A DNA stretch of 64,000 nt. Origin: an uncultured bacterium. GTDB taxonomy: Bacteria; Muiribacteriota; Ozemobacteria; Ozemobacterales; Ozemobacteraceae. The notes under the pieces are model-generated. The model had not been told where the DNA came from, did not search any database, and worked only from the letters and a program-made list of their open reading frames with translations. Position 1 is the stretch's first letter. Each line of letters begins with the position of its first letter. Location of the stretch: positions 682,001 to 746,000 of the forward strand of contig CALEDQ010000008.1 in the NCBI GenBank assembly GCA_937949615.1, in the 5' to 3' direction. Position numbers and translations under genes: made by a program. Positions 44,868 to 54,962 of the stretch are shown piece by piece.

Positions 44868-44906
44868 CAGGCGCTGACCGCAGACCGGCAGCGCCTGTTT
44901 TATTTT
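44868..44906 (+). terminator. intrinsic terminator after rhodanese gene
   Basis: CAGGCGCTG (44868-44876) pairs perfectly with CAGCGCCTG (44889-44897), followed by TTTTATTTT. Confidence 0.85.
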
Positions 44907-44959
44907 AGCATAAACGGTGATTCTTACAGATTTTGCTTTTAATCCATGCGGTTTATCAC

Positions 44960-44965
44960 TATAAT
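44960..44965 (+). promoter_or_regulatory. -10 element of the envelope operon
   Basis: TATAAT at 44960-44965, 30 nt before the TTG start at 44996. The -35 is poor (TTTAAT at 44938-44943 with 16-bp spacing), so an activator may be needed. Confidence 0.35.
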
Positions 44966-44995
44966 TGCAGCATACAAATCTGTCGGAGGCACACA

Positions 44996-47173
44996 TTGAA
45001 AACGATTATCAGAGCATCCCTGCTGTGTTTCCTTTGTTTTCTCGTTCTGGTCAACACAGGAAATTCTGCAGTAGTAACCCTTTCAGACGGTTCTACTCAA
45101 GAAGCGGACAAAGTAACCTACAGAAACGACACGGTCATCATGCAGCTTGGCTCTGAAACAGTCGAGCTTGCGAGAAATGACGTAAAGAACATCAGTTTCA
45201 GCGCCCGTCAGCAAAAAAAAGAAAACATGGCGACCGACAGCAGTGACCTCGCCGCTTTTATGCCCAGAGCTCTCGAACTTTTGAAAAAATTTCCCGATGC
45301 CCAGTCGATACTGGTCAGCGAAGAAGGCAACTACCAGCACCGCAAGGACGGCACGAACCTTTCGCGCTACCGAAGTATTTCTTATATCGCCAAAGAAGAA
45401 GCACTCTGGGAGGCTCAGGTTTCGCTCAGCTTCGACCCGAACCGAGAGCGCATCAGAGTTCTGCACGCCAGATGCCTGCTGCCTGACGGCACCGTTCACA
45501 ACCTGCAGCCCGAACAGATAAAAATTTCAAAGGGGACCTCTGGCAGCGTCTTCTTCGACCAGTATCAGGAGCTCAGCTTCACTATCCCTGAAGTTGCGGT
45601 CGGCAGCCTTGTCGATTACTGCTACGAAACCGAAGAATACAACCCCTTCGATCCGAATCTTTTTCAGGGTCGCAACTACTTTCAGTGGAGCGCGCCGGTA
45701 GGTGAATCGATACTGCGCGTCAGCGTTCCGCACGAAAAAGAGCTGCATTATGTTGCCTATAACTGCCCGGCAGAACTGGCCAAACCTGAAAAAATCGAGG
45801 CGGTTGATTCGGTCGTTTACACCTGGAAAATGACCGATCTGCCTCCCGTAATTTCTGAACCGTTCATGCCACCCTACCGTGATGTCGTTCCGTGCGTTTA
45901 TTACAGTCTGCACAAAGACTTCACCTATGTTCACAACAAGCTCAGACCAATGTTAGAAAAACGCTTTCAACTGACCGACATGGTCAAGAAAAAGGTCGAT
46001 GAACTCGTCGAAGGGGCTAAGGATCTGAACGAAAAAATAGCACGACTCTATCTTTTCTGCCAGAAAGAGATCAGATATATCTCAATCAAGGGCAACCTGG
46101 CAAGCAACCAGGTCGGGCACCCGGCTGAAGAGACCCTGAAAAACCGCTATGGCGATTGCACCGACAAAGGCATGCTGCTTGCCACCATGCTCAAACACAT
46201 TGGCGTCGAAGCCTACCCGGTCGGCGTCAGAACCAACGATGCCGGTAAAGCCGTCAGAGATATCTCAGTGTTCGACGACAATCACTGCATCACCGAAGTG
46301 CATCTCGACGGCCGCATCTTCTACCTCGACTCAACCGCAACAGATTATCGCTACCCCTACTTCAGATCTGATGATCACGACACGATTGCCGACAACACCA
46401 TGCTTGGCACACGCAACCAGGTGCCGCTTCCGCCGCCAGAAGACAATGCCGTGCACGTTACCCGCAACATTACTCTTTCAGCCGACGGTACGACCCACAT
46501 CGACTTCGAGAGCACACAGAACGGTTCTTCTGAAGCCAGTTTTCGCGAATCGGCGCGCAACCTGAAACCCGAAGAATACGAAAGGCAGATCAGAGAGTCG
46601 GTTTCGGCCCTGACCGCCGACTATGTTCTAGAAGTCGCCACTCACACTGATCCGCTCGACTTCAACACTCAGTTCAAGGCACGCTCAGCCTATACTCTCA
46701 ACCGTTTTGCCACCAAATCAGGGCGCTACATGATCTTCTCTGTGCCCTATTTCGAACTCGGGTTCTCTGAAGTAAGCCTGCAGAAAAGACGTTACGACAT
46801 TCAATACAGTACCTCACGCCTGCGAACCGATCAGGTCTCGATCAAGCTGCCCGAAACCTTCAACGTCAAATTTCTGCCACCGGCGCTCAGAGTTCAGAGC
46901 CCCTATGTCGAATTCGAAATCATTTATGACCAGCAGGGCGACACCATCAACATCAGCCGCAAGCTGGCCTTTCCGCGCAGAATCGTACCAGTGGCCGATT
47001 ATCAGGCCTTCAAGAACGATCTCGAAAAGATTGCTCATTCGTCAAAACAGAAAATCTTTCTTGAAGAAAATGAAGAAAAGGCTGAACCCGCTCAGAACGC
47101 ATCAGAAACCACTGATATTACTGACAATGCCTCTGCCACCGAACCAGTCACCAGTGAAGGAGACAGCAAATGA
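44996..47173 (+). CDS. exported DUF3857/transglutaminase-like protein, active-site intact
   Basis: A 725-residue protein with signal peptide (LKTIIRASLLCFLCF...NSA). A short beta module (about 25-70) is followed by a DUF3857 domain (about 105-300), a transglutaminase-like core (about 340-470) and a C-terminal beta domain. The core retains the Cys-His-Asp set: NRYGDCTDKGML with Cys388, DNHCITEVHLDG with His, and YLDSTATDYRY with Asp. The C-terminus is Glu/Ala/Thr-rich. TTG 44996 is chosen because TCGGAGG lies 8 nt upstream and the signal peptide starts there. It heads a five-gene run. Its function is unknown; DUF3857 proteins are often periplasmic and linked to surface polymers. Confidence 0.86.
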   Translation: MKTIIRASLLCFLCFLVLVNTGNSAVVTLSDGSTQEADKVTYRNDTVIMQLGSETVELARNDVKNISFSARQQKKENMATDSSDLAAFMPRALELLKKFPDAQSILVSEEGNYQHRKDGTNLSRYRSISYIAKEEALWEAQVSLSFDPNRERIRVLHARCLLPDGTVHNLQPEQIKISKGTSGSVFFDQYQELSFTIPEVAVGSLVDYCYETEEYNPFDPNLFQGRNYFQWSAPVGESILRVSVPHEKELHYVAYNCPAELAKPEKIEAVDSVVYTWKMTDLPPVISEPFMPPYRDVVPCVYYSLHKDFTYVHNKLRPMLEKRFQLTDMVKKKVDELVEGAKDLNEKIARLYLFCQKEIRYISIKGNLASNQVGHPAEETLKNRYGDCTDKGMLLATMLKHIGVEAYPVGVRTNDAGKAVRDISVFDDNHCITEVHLDGRIFYLDSTATDYRYPYFRSDDHDTIADNTMLGTRNQVPLPPPEDNAVHVTRNITLSADGTTHIDFESTQNGSSEASFRESARNLKPEEYERQIRESVSALTADYVLEVATHTDPLDFNTQFKARSAYTLNRFATKSGRYMIFSVPYFELGFSEVSLQKRRYDIQYSTSRLRTDQVSIKLPETFNVKFLPPALRVQSPYVEFEIIYDQQGDTINISRKLAFPRRIVPVADYQAFKNDLEKIAHSSKQKIFLEENEEKAEPAQNASETTDITDNASATEPVTSEGDSK

Positions 47174-49392
47174 AAAAGCTGCTGATAACTCTCATTCTTG
47201 CTCTTACAGTCACTTTTGCAGCCAGCGCCGACGTTCTCTATCTCAACGAAGGTGAAGAAATAGTTGGTAGTCTCAAGGAGATCGCCGACGGCAGAATCGC
47301 TTTTGAAGAGCTCAACCATGGCCCGCGCGAATTCAAAGAGGCAGAAGTCGCCCACATTCTCATTTCGAAAGTTCGCAAGGGCGACGAAATTGAAAACGTC
47401 GCCAGTATTACCGAACCGGTAGCGAGCGGCATTCTCAAGACCCTGCCCGACCCGGCGCTTTTTCAGAATGCTGATTACGTGACTCTTTACCGGCTGAATG
47501 ACCTCGAATACGTTTCAGAAAACAAGCTGATCGTCCGAACCCGCGAGATAATACAGATTCTCAAAGAGCCCGGCCTGGAAATGGCCAACCAGTCTTTCTA
47601 CTATTACACTGACCGCGAAGCCTGCGAACTTGAGTATGCCCACACTTACTCACCAGAAGGTCGGGTTTATCATGTTACCGACGATGCAATTTCTGATGAA
47701 TCGCTTCTGTCGGGCACTCCTGAATACGCCAGAATCAAAAAATTCAAAATGGCTCTGAAAAAAGTCGATATCGGCAGTATCATCGACTACAGTTTCGTTC
47801 GCGAGCTTTCTGGCATCGATGAAGTGCAGCCGTTTACTCTCTCAAACACCTTCGGTGAACGAGAACCGGTTCTGCATGAAGAGCTATCGGTAACTTTTCC
47901 GGCCAGCATGCAGCTGAATAAACTGCAGATGCAATGGACCGGCGAAAATACCCCCAAATTTCTTGAAAAAACCCAGGGTGACAAAAAAGCCTGGAAATGG
48001 ATTTTTTCTGATCCCAAAGGTTTCATTCCTGAACAGAATATGCTGGCGCGCAGCCGCATTTTCCCGCGAGTCGTAATTTATCAGCCATACAGCTGGGAAA
48101 CAACCGCAAAAAAGCTTGCCGCAGCCTATGATGCCGCCCGCCCGACGCCAGCCCTGCTCGATGATTTTATCGCCAGAGCCAGACTTAACGATAAAATGAC
48201 CACCTACCAGAAAGTCTGCCGACTCTACGAAACGATCAACAAAGACATTCGCGATGTCGGCATGGGAATTCCGCAGATGGGCAGCTTCAAACCGGTATCG
48301 ACCAATGTGACCCTCACCAAAAAATATGGTAACGTTCAATCGAATCTCGCCCTGCTGCATTTTGCACTGCAAAAGATCGGTGTCGAATCATACCCCGGTT
48401 TCACAGCTGGTAAACGAGAGCTGGTTACCGTCAAAGATCACAATAGTCTTGGTCTGGCCGATGAAACTATTTTGAAAATTATCATCGACGACCAGCCATT
48501 TTACACTGACGGCGGCTCGATTTATCTGCCTTTCTCGTATATTCCGACCTACCTGCAGGGCGCGGTTGCTGTTTTTCACGATGCGGCCGGCGGCAAATTC
48601 TTTTATGACAAACTGCCGCTCCAGACCTTCGACTGGAACCGCTTTGACCGCACGGTTATGGTAAAAATTCTCGAAAACGGCAACATGGACGTTCAGGAAT
48701 CACTTCTCTATCGTGGCCCATACGAAGCCGGCATTCGCGAGCTGAAGTCGATCAAGGAAAAAGAAAAACAGAACTATGCCGAACGCCGTGTTAAAAAGGT
48801 TCACCCGCGCGCAGTTCTGCAGAGTTTCGGTTTTTCTGACATGAACGACCTCAACGGGCCAGCAGTGCTGACCCTGAAATACACGATACCTGAAGCAGCT
48901 CAGCTGGCCTCAGACAAAATCATGACCTTCACCAACTTCTGGGTAAACTACGATTCTGGTTCTGCCAGCCTTGCAACGCGAACATACCCGATGCAGTACT
49001 GGGCCACAGAAGAAAATCAGCAGACCATAGTTTTTGAAATGCCGGAAAATTTCAACTGGGTTACCTGGAGCAAGCAGTATCAGCATGTGTCGCCGGCACT
49101 GACCTTCATGTCGAACCTCAATCAGAACGGGCGGCAGCTGATCTACTCAGACCGTTTCATCGCCAGAGCAGATGAATTCTTGAGCGACGCCGCCTATCAG
49201 AATTATCGCCAGTGCATTCTGACGATGAGCGAACTGGCCAACCAGTGGATAATTCTTGAAAAAACGGAACCAGAAAAGAAAGAAGCGTCAGAACCAGCAT
49301 CAGAAGCTGCAAAAAAAACTGCCGAGTCTGCCAAAAACACTGAAGATTCAGCAGATGAAGACAATAAAGCAGAAACCGAAGATTCTGAATGA
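47170..49392 (+). CDS. exported DUF3857/transglutaminase-like paralogue, active site lost
   Basis: A 740-residue paralogue of the preceding gene with a clear signal peptide (MKKLLITLILALTVTFAASA). It has the same beta module (DVLYLNEGEEIVGSLKEIAD), DUF3857 region and transglutaminase-like fold. At the catalytic position the preceding protein's YGDCTDKG reads YGNVQSNL, giving Val389 in place of Cys. The His/Asp motifs are also not conserved (KDHNSLGLADE; FYTDGGS). It is probably a regulatory or structural partner of the active copy. The start overlaps the previous stop (ATGA). The Glu/Ala-rich C-terminal tail resembles the upstream protein. Confidence 0.84.
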   Translation: MKKLLITLILALTVTFAASADVLYLNEGEEIVGSLKEIADGRIAFEELNHGPREFKEAEVAHILISKVRKGDEIENVASITEPVASGILKTLPDPALFQNADYVTLYRLNDLEYVSENKLIVRTREIIQILKEPGLEMANQSFYYYTDREACELEYAHTYSPEGRVYHVTDDAISDESLLSGTPEYARIKKFKMALKKVDIGSIIDYSFVRELSGIDEVQPFTLSNTFGEREPVLHEELSVTFPASMQLNKLQMQWTGENTPKFLEKTQGDKKAWKWIFSDPKGFIPEQNMLARSRIFPRVVIYQPYSWETTAKKLAAAYDAARPTPALLDDFIARARLNDKMTTYQKVCRLYETINKDIRDVGMGIPQMGSFKPVSTNVTLTKKYGNVQSNLALLHFALQKIGVESYPGFTAGKRELVTVKDHNSLGLADETILKIIIDDQPFYTDGGSIYLPFSYIPTYLQGAVAVFHDAAGGKFFYDKLPLQTFDWNRFDRTVMVKILENGNMDVQESLLYRGPYEAGIRELKSIKEKEKQNYAERRVKKVHPRAVLQSFGFSDMNDLNGPAVLTLKYTIPEAAQLASDKIMTFTNFWVNYDSGSASLATRTYPMQYWATEENQQTIVFEMPENFNWVTWSKQYQHVSPALTFMSNLNQNGRQLIYSDRFIARADEFLSDAAYQNYRQCILTMSELANQWIILEKTEPEKKEASEPASEAAKKTAESAKNTEDSADEDNKAETEDSE

Positions 49393-51188
49393 CCTCAGAA
49401 CCTGCCATCATTAACCGAATTACAGCACCACTGGCCGCCTGGCTGGTGGTGTTTGTTTTTCCTTTTCTGTATTTTTTCAGCGAACTGCATGCCACGTTTT
49501 TGCTTGAAATCGTCGTCGGAGCCGGGGCAACCTGGTTTGGCCTGCAGCTGTTGAGACGTCAGCTCTGCCTGAGCGTTCAGATCCGTTCCGTGATGTTTCT
49601 GGTTATGGTCTGGCTGTTTCTCGCTGCCAGAAGTGTCTGGGTGTCGGTTGACCCGACCGTTTCATGGCCGGTTTTTATCAAAGCCGCCGCTCTCGGTCTG
49701 GCAAGTCTGGTTATTTCTGCTCTTCTCGCATCTACAGATAATTATGTGGCATTTTACCGGGCAGCTGCCTGGGCCGGCATCATTCATGGCGTTATTGCGA
49801 TTCACGAATATATCGAAGCACCGTCAATTCCTCTGACATGGCTCGATCCGGCGGCACGCAGCCTGTTTCGTACCAGATGTGCCGGTATTTTTACCGACCC
49901 GAATATTTTTGCCGCATTTCTCGCTGCCCTATTCGTTTTCAGCCTCGGCCTGCTGCTCAATGCCGACAGTCGTTCTGAACGGGTTCTGGCAGCTGCTGCC
50001 CTTCTGGCTGAAGGGCTTGCCATTTTTACGACTCTGAGCCGCGGCGGCTGGATCGCTCTTACTGCCGGGCTTTTTACCGCTGCTATTCTTATAGCGCGGC
50101 ATCGAGCACGTCTCAGCCATGGGTTCTGGCGGCCATTGCTGTTTGTTGGCCTGCTTCTTACTGCTGTCTTCTTTGTCGGACCATTCAAGATGCGCTTTTT
50201 GAGCATCGGCAATCCGCAGGATATGACTTTTGCACAACGCACTCTGATAAACAAAGGCATATTTGCGGCATTGAGGCGCTTTCCAATCGCCGGGCACGGT
50301 CTGCACAGTTTTAACCAGGTTTATCCCCGCTACCGCATTGTCGGCGGCGATTACCCGATGAATGCTCACAATGAATTCATTCACAGCATGATCGAAACCG
50401 GTTTTCTTTCGGCCGCCATTCTTGCCCTGACAACGATTGTGCTGCTCAAAACCTCCTGGCAAAGCCAAACGAAACATACGCATCAGGCTCTCTTCACCGC
50501 TGTTTTTGTATCATTGCTGATTCATAATTTAAGCGGCTTTTCATCGCGAATTCTACCAACATCGCTTCTAGTATCGATTTCGATTGCGGGCATACTTGCC
50601 CCGCATTTCAGATGCAAGAAACAAAGCTCATCAAAACCTTTGGCAATAACAACCGGTACCGTCACCCTGCTCATGGCCGCAACACTTCTGGCAACAGCCC
50701 CGATCAGTCTGTGGCAGCAGACAACTCTTTCAGAGGCCGATATGCTTCTTCGCTCCGGTAACTTGCCCGCGGCCATCAGCCTGTTAGATAAATTTGTCAG
50801 GGAAAATCCCCGCAATGCCAATGCGCTTGCACTGCTCGCCGGCGCAACACTGGCTATCAATAAACCAGAAGCCGCTGCAGAATTTTTCAAAAAAGCGGCG
50901 GCACTGAATCCAAACGAAGCCCTGTTTTTTATAAGTCTGGCCAGACTGGCCAGAAGAAGCGATACTGCTGAGGCAGAAAGGTTATATCAGCAGGCTTTAC
51001 AGCTCGACCCGGCTTCGGAACAGTTCAGACTTGAGTTTGCCCTTTTCCTGAAGATGGCCGGGAGAACCTCTGAAGCACTCGGGCAGGTTCTTATCGGGCT
51101 CACTTACTCGCCGGGTTTTCATGATGTCTATAAGGGCTTCAGAGAACTCGAAAAACTTAAAGCTGAATTGACTACACCGGGCCCCTGA
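49389..51188 (+). CDS. O-antigen ligase-family membrane protein with TPR tail
   Basis: A 599-residue polytopic inner-membrane protein with about eleven to twelve transmembrane helices up to about residue 435. It contains the Wzy_C/WaaL signature in the large periplasmic loop (TLSRGGWIAL; AGHGLHSFNQVYPRY; MNAHNEFIHSMIETGF). A periplasmic or cytoplasmic tail (about 445-590) carries three to four TPR motifs (AISLLDKFVRENPRNANALAL, AAEFFKKAAALNPNEALFFI). Such proteins polymerise or ligate glycans onto lipid or protein acceptors. The start overlaps the previous stop (ATGA). Confidence 0.87.
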   Translation: MTSEPAIINRITAPLAAWLVVFVFPFLYFFSELHATFLLEIVVGAGATWFGLQLLRRQLCLSVQIRSVMFLVMVWLFLAARSVWVSVDPTVSWPVFIKAAALGLASLVISALLASTDNYVAFYRAAAWAGIIHGVIAIHEYIEAPSIPLTWLDPAARSLFRTRCAGIFTDPNIFAAFLAALFVFSLGLLLNADSRSERVLAAAALLAEGLAIFTTLSRGGWIALTAGLFTAAILIARHRARLSHGFWRPLLFVGLLLTAVFFVGPFKMRFLSIGNPQDMTFAQRTLINKGIFAALRRFPIAGHGLHSFNQVYPRYRIVGGDYPMNAHNEFIHSMIETGFLSAAILALTTIVLLKTSWQSQTKHTHQALFTAVFVSLLIHNLSGFSSRILPTSLLVSISIAGILAPHFRCKKQSSSKPLAITTGTVTLLMAATLLATAPISLWQQTTLSEADMLLRSGNLPAAISLLDKFVRENPRNANALALLAGATLAINKPEAAAEFFKKAAALNPNEALFFISLARLARRSDTAEAERLYQQALQLDPASEQFRLEFALFLKMAGRTSEALGQVLIGLTYSPGFHDVYKGFRELEKLKAELTTPGP

Positions 51189-51236
51189 TTTTTTATTCAG
51201 GTCAGAACCTGCATCTGCCGATATTATTCCTGAATC

Positions 51237-54200
51237 ATGATAAAGAGAATAATAAAGGCAACGATCCTCCTTGCTTTTCTGCTGCCGGTGCATCTGCCGG
51301 CGGCAATGGACTTTATTTTCGAAGAAAGCATCTCGCAGTCACTGACGCGAATGGAATCTCTCTATACCGCCGGCAAATGGGATGAAGCAATGAATGTCGG
51401 GCGCGGTATCATCAAGGATGCCCCGAAGGATCACCCGGCAGCCAGGCGCGCTCAGGATCTTATCGTGCTCTCGATCGACGGGCGCAATCACGAAATCCTT
51501 GCCAACCAGAGCCGCGACCAGCAGAAAAAGCAGCAGGAAACCGCTCAACAGCTGGTAACCGAAGGCAGCAAACTGCTGACCGAAAAAAGTTACCCGGCGG
51601 CGGCTGAAAAGTTTGCCAGAGCTGTGCGTCTGCACGGCGGTGACGCCCAGAGCTACTTTTTGCTGGGATATGCCAGTCTTAAGGCCGACAAGCGCAAAGA
51701 AGCCTATAATGCTCTGCGGCAGTGCCTCAAGCTCAACCCGGCGCATGAGCGGGCCCTGTTTCATATCGCCGGCCTCAGTTATGAATTCAATCACAGCACC
51801 GAAGCCGAAGACTATGCCGCCCGTCTGATCGAGGCCATCGAAAAAAAGATTAACGAATACCGCGACATTTTTCTCGATCAGCGATCAAAAGGCATGAATG
51901 ATCAGGCGGTGGCAACTGCCCGCAAAATGGCGGCCCTGCGCAGCAATCTTGCGCAAGCTTCCTTTATGCATGGTGTTCTCACCTATAAGCGCAAAGATTT
52001 TAAGGCTGCGGTCGTTTCGTTCGAAAAAGCTACCAAGCTCAATCCATCTTCTGCTGACAACTGGTTCAGACTCGGCAGTACTTTTCTGCAGCTTAAAGTC
52101 TATCACCAGGCGACAGTCGCCATTGAACAGGCAATTCTGATCAGAGAAACACTGCTCAAGGATCTTGCCGCCAATGCCGGGCGCCTTCTCGATGCCGGTA
52201 AAAGCGATGAGGCAGTCGAGGCCGAGTTGAAAACGCGCAAGCTTAAAGATGAGATTGCCCGTTCCCTTTATGTTCTTGCGATTGCCAATGGCCGCAAAAA
52301 AGAGACCGATTCAGCGATACGCAATATTGAACGGGCACTCGAACTGAAACCGGATTTTGTTCAGGGGCGTTATACGCGCGCCATTCTTCTCGCCGAAAAG
52401 AACTATCTTGAAGAAGCTCTCGAACAGATGCGGCAGGTGCTGAAAGACAGCCCGCCTAAAAGCGAACAGGCCAAAAAAGCTATCAGAACCATCACCTTTC
52501 TGATGGATCAGATTGCCCGCCGTGATAACCCTTCTGAAGTTGCTGCTGTTGCAAAGACTGAAAAAATGATCGAAGTCGAGCAATATGTCAAGGATATGCC
52601 AGGTATCGGCGGCAAAGAAGCAGAAACCAGGCTTGAAGATGTGTTTCCGAAACTGCGCGAAGTTAATCAGCTTGTGACGATGCGCAACCACGCCGAAGCG
52701 GTGCGAAGACTGCTGTATCTGCGCACTCAGCACCCTGATATTGCAGAAATTCATGCAATTCTTGGCCACTGTTATATGGAAATGGGGCGAATCGACGATG
52801 CGGCAAAATGCTTCGAAGAAGCTATAGCCGTTCAACCTGATCATGCCGAAGCTCTCAACGGCCTGGCCTACATCATGGCTACCAAAGTCGAAAATCTCGA
52901 CATGGCGCTTAAATACATCAGGCAGGCGTTGGCCATTGACGGACTGCGCCCCGAGTTTTATCACACGCTCGGCTGGGTTCATTTCAAGACCGGCGAAGTA
53001 CAGAAGGCAATCGACGCCTTCAGCCGAGCTCTTGAAATCAAGCCGAACTATCTGCTTGCCCGTTACAACCTCGGCCTGGCCAATTACATAACCCAGAACT
53101 ATCAGGCGGCAATAGCGGCTTTTAATGCTGTTATCGCCCAGAATCCAGCACATCACAAGGCTCTGCTTTTCAAGTCGATCAGCCTGGCCAAAACTCAGAA
53201 TGCCGAAGAAGCCATCGCCACTCTCGAAAATCTGCGTGGCAAGCTCACTGAAAAGTCAGTTCTGCAAAAAGTGGTCGTCGACCTTCATGCAAAGCTGAAA
53301 TTAGCCTATGAACGCCATGCCGAACTGCCGGTACCCGAAATCAAGTCACCGGCACCGATCGAGAAACTGATGGCAGAAGCACAGGCATTCAGAGCCAAAG
53401 GACTGGTTACCCGTGCCAAAGAAAAATATCTTGAATGCCAGCGCCTTGCCCCCGAAAGATTCGAACCTCACTTTGCCCTCGGGCAGATGTATGCCGAAGC
53501 CGGTTTGAATCTGCCGGCTCTGGCCGCCTGGGAAAGAGCAGAAAAACTTAAAACCGATCATTTCCCGCTGCAGATGAGCCTGGGGAAAATGCATCACAAG
53601 CTTGGTAAAGCCGAAAAAGCCAGAGAATACTTTGACCGGGCGCAGGCGCTTAATGAAAAAGACCCTGAACCCCGTTATTATCTGGGTCTGCTTGCCTACG
53701 AAGAAAAACGCTTCGAATCAGCCGAAAGCTACGCTCTGGCGGCCCTGCGTCTGAAGCCTGATTACTACAAAAGCATGGCACTGCTCGGCATGACCCGTAT
53801 TCGCCTCAACCGGCTCAAACCAGCCCGTGATATCTACGAAACTCTTTATGCAAAAGCTCCTGCCGATTCTTCAATCCGCCGCCATGCCCGCAAAAAAATC
53901 TGGGAAATTACCAAAATGATGGCCCCGGCACAGTATCCATCAGTAGAAGACGCTCTTGAAGTCAAAAACCAGATGGTCAGAAAAGCTACCGATGCCGACC
54001 GCAAGGTAGAGGTCAAGCCACGCCCCGAAGAAGAACTGGCAATTGCCGAATACGGCAAAAACACCATGACTCTCGAAGACAAAATGTGGGTTCTCAAGCA
54101 GCTCGAAAGATTCGGCAATGTTTCAACACCGACGCCGATTTCACCGCTGCGGCGTGAAGTCACCGCTCAGACTCTTACAAACAGAGACAAACAGTGGGTA

Positions 54201-54962
54201 GTAAAAAAACTGCAGGGTCTCGGTGACCGCAGCAGCAAATATTCTCTGCCGGCTGAACTCAAAGCGGAAAAATTTTCTCTGAAAACCACCGAAAAAAAGG
54301 TAGAACGGAAGGCAGACCCGGCCGACAGCTTCGTTATCAAAGCACTTGAATCGGCAGAACGCGGTTTCATTACAGAAGCGGTTATCGAGCTCAACAAAGC
54401 CCGCCAGGAATATCCGAAAAACCTCGATATTCTTCTGAACCTCGGTTTTATGCACACTGTCCAGGGCAATTTTAAAGACGCTTTCGAAGCCTACGCCAAT
54501 GCAACCGTCAGCTACCCGAAAGAGTCACTCGCCCGTCTGGCTCTCGGTAACCTCTACTGGCTTGGCGGCCAGGCCGACAAAGCCGTTGAACAATGGCGAC
54601 TGATCAAGGGTCAGCCGAAACCAGACACACAGTTCAATATTCTTGGGCGCACTGAAAAAATCTGGCAGCGCATGCTTGAAGTCGACCCGATGGATGTCGA
54701 TGCCCATTCAAATCTTGGCCTTGTCTACATGTTCTCCGGCGAATATCGCAAGGCTCTCGCCGAGTTTCAGGCAGTCACAAAAATCGAACCTTCGCGGCGC
54801 GAACATGAGTTCTATCAGGCCCAGATCAACGTGCTTATGTATCTGCAGAAAAACAATGCCAGCAACCGCAAAGAAGCACAGAAGATTCTGCAGGGACTGG
54901 CGCAGGGTCCCGAAGCATTCCCCCATTCAGAAAGGCTGAAAAACTTTGTTGCCAATCTGTAA
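51237..54962 (+). CDS. large secreted TPR protein (1241 aa)
   Basis: A short signal peptide (to about LPVHLPAAM) is followed by TPR repeats through most of the chain: about 25-400, 470-680, 690-890 and 1025-1235. Examples are AAKCFEEAIAVQPDHAEALN and AIDAFSRALEIKPNYLLARYN. Between the last two blocks lies a non-TPR linker (about 895-1020) with a duplicated motif, EDKMWVLKQLERFGN and RDKQWVVKKLQGLGD. The protein should be periplasmic and act as a scaffold, in the style of TPR proteins of exopolysaccharide or alginate-type export. The start ATG 51237 has a weak ribosome site. The outer-membrane barrel gene overlaps its 3' end. Confidence 0.86.
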   Translation: MIKRIIKATILLAFLLPVHLPAAMDFIFEESISQSLTRMESLYTAGKWDEAMNVGRGIIKDAPKDHPAARRAQDLIVLSIDGRNHEILANQSRDQQKKQQETAQQLVTEGSKLLTEKSYPAAAEKFARAVRLHGGDAQSYFLLGYASLKADKRKEAYNALRQCLKLNPAHERALFHIAGLSYEFNHSTEAEDYAARLIEAIEKKINEYRDIFLDQRSKGMNDQAVATARKMAALRSNLAQASFMHGVLTYKRKDFKAAVVSFEKATKLNPSSADNWFRLGSTFLQLKVYHQATVAIEQAILIRETLLKDLAANAGRLLDAGKSDEAVEAELKTRKLKDEIARSLYVLAIANGRKKETDSAIRNIERALELKPDFVQGRYTRAILLAEKNYLEEALEQMRQVLKDSPPKSEQAKKAIRTITFLMDQIARRDNPSEVAAVAKTEKMIEVEQYVKDMPGIGGKEAETRLEDVFPKLREVNQLVTMRNHAEAVRRLLYLRTQHPDIAEIHAILGHCYMEMGRIDDAAKCFEEAIAVQPDHAEALNGLAYIMATKVENLDMALKYIRQALAIDGLRPEFYHTLGWVHFKTGEVQKAIDAFSRALEIKPNYLLARYNLGLANYITQNYQAAIAAFNAVIAQNPAHHKALLFKSISLAKTQNAEEAIATLENLRGKLTEKSVLQKVVVDLHAKLKLAYERHAELPVPEIKSPAPIEKLMAEAQAFRAKGLVTRAKEKYLECQRLAPERFEPHFALGQMYAEAGLNLPALAAWERAEKLKTDHFPLQMSLGKMHHKLGKAEKAREYFDRAQALNEKDPEPRYYLGLLAYEEKRFESAESYALAALRLKPDYYKSMALLGMTRIRLNRLKPARDIYETLYAKAPADSSIRRHARKKIWEITKMMAPAQYPSVEDALEVKNQMVRKATDADRKVEVKPRPEEELAIAEYGKNTMTLEDKMWVLKQLERFGNVSTPTPISPLRREVTAQTLTNRDKQWVVKKLQGLGDRSSKYSLPAELKAEKFSLKTTEKKVERKADPADSFVIKALESAERGFITEAVIELNKARQEYPKNLDILLNLGFMHTVQGNFKDAFEAYANATVSYPKESLARLALGNLYWLGGQADKAVEQWRLIKGQPKPDTQFNILGRTEKIWQRMLEVDPMDVDAHSNLGLVYMFSGEYRKALAEFQAVTKIEPSRREHEFYQAQINVLMYLQKNNASNRKEAQKILQGLAQGPEAFPHSERLKNFVANL

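Noticed and set aside
52311..53156. 281-aa minus-strand frame opposite the TPR gene
   Set aside because: It is the complement of a repetitive TPR coding sequence; no signal or domain supports it.
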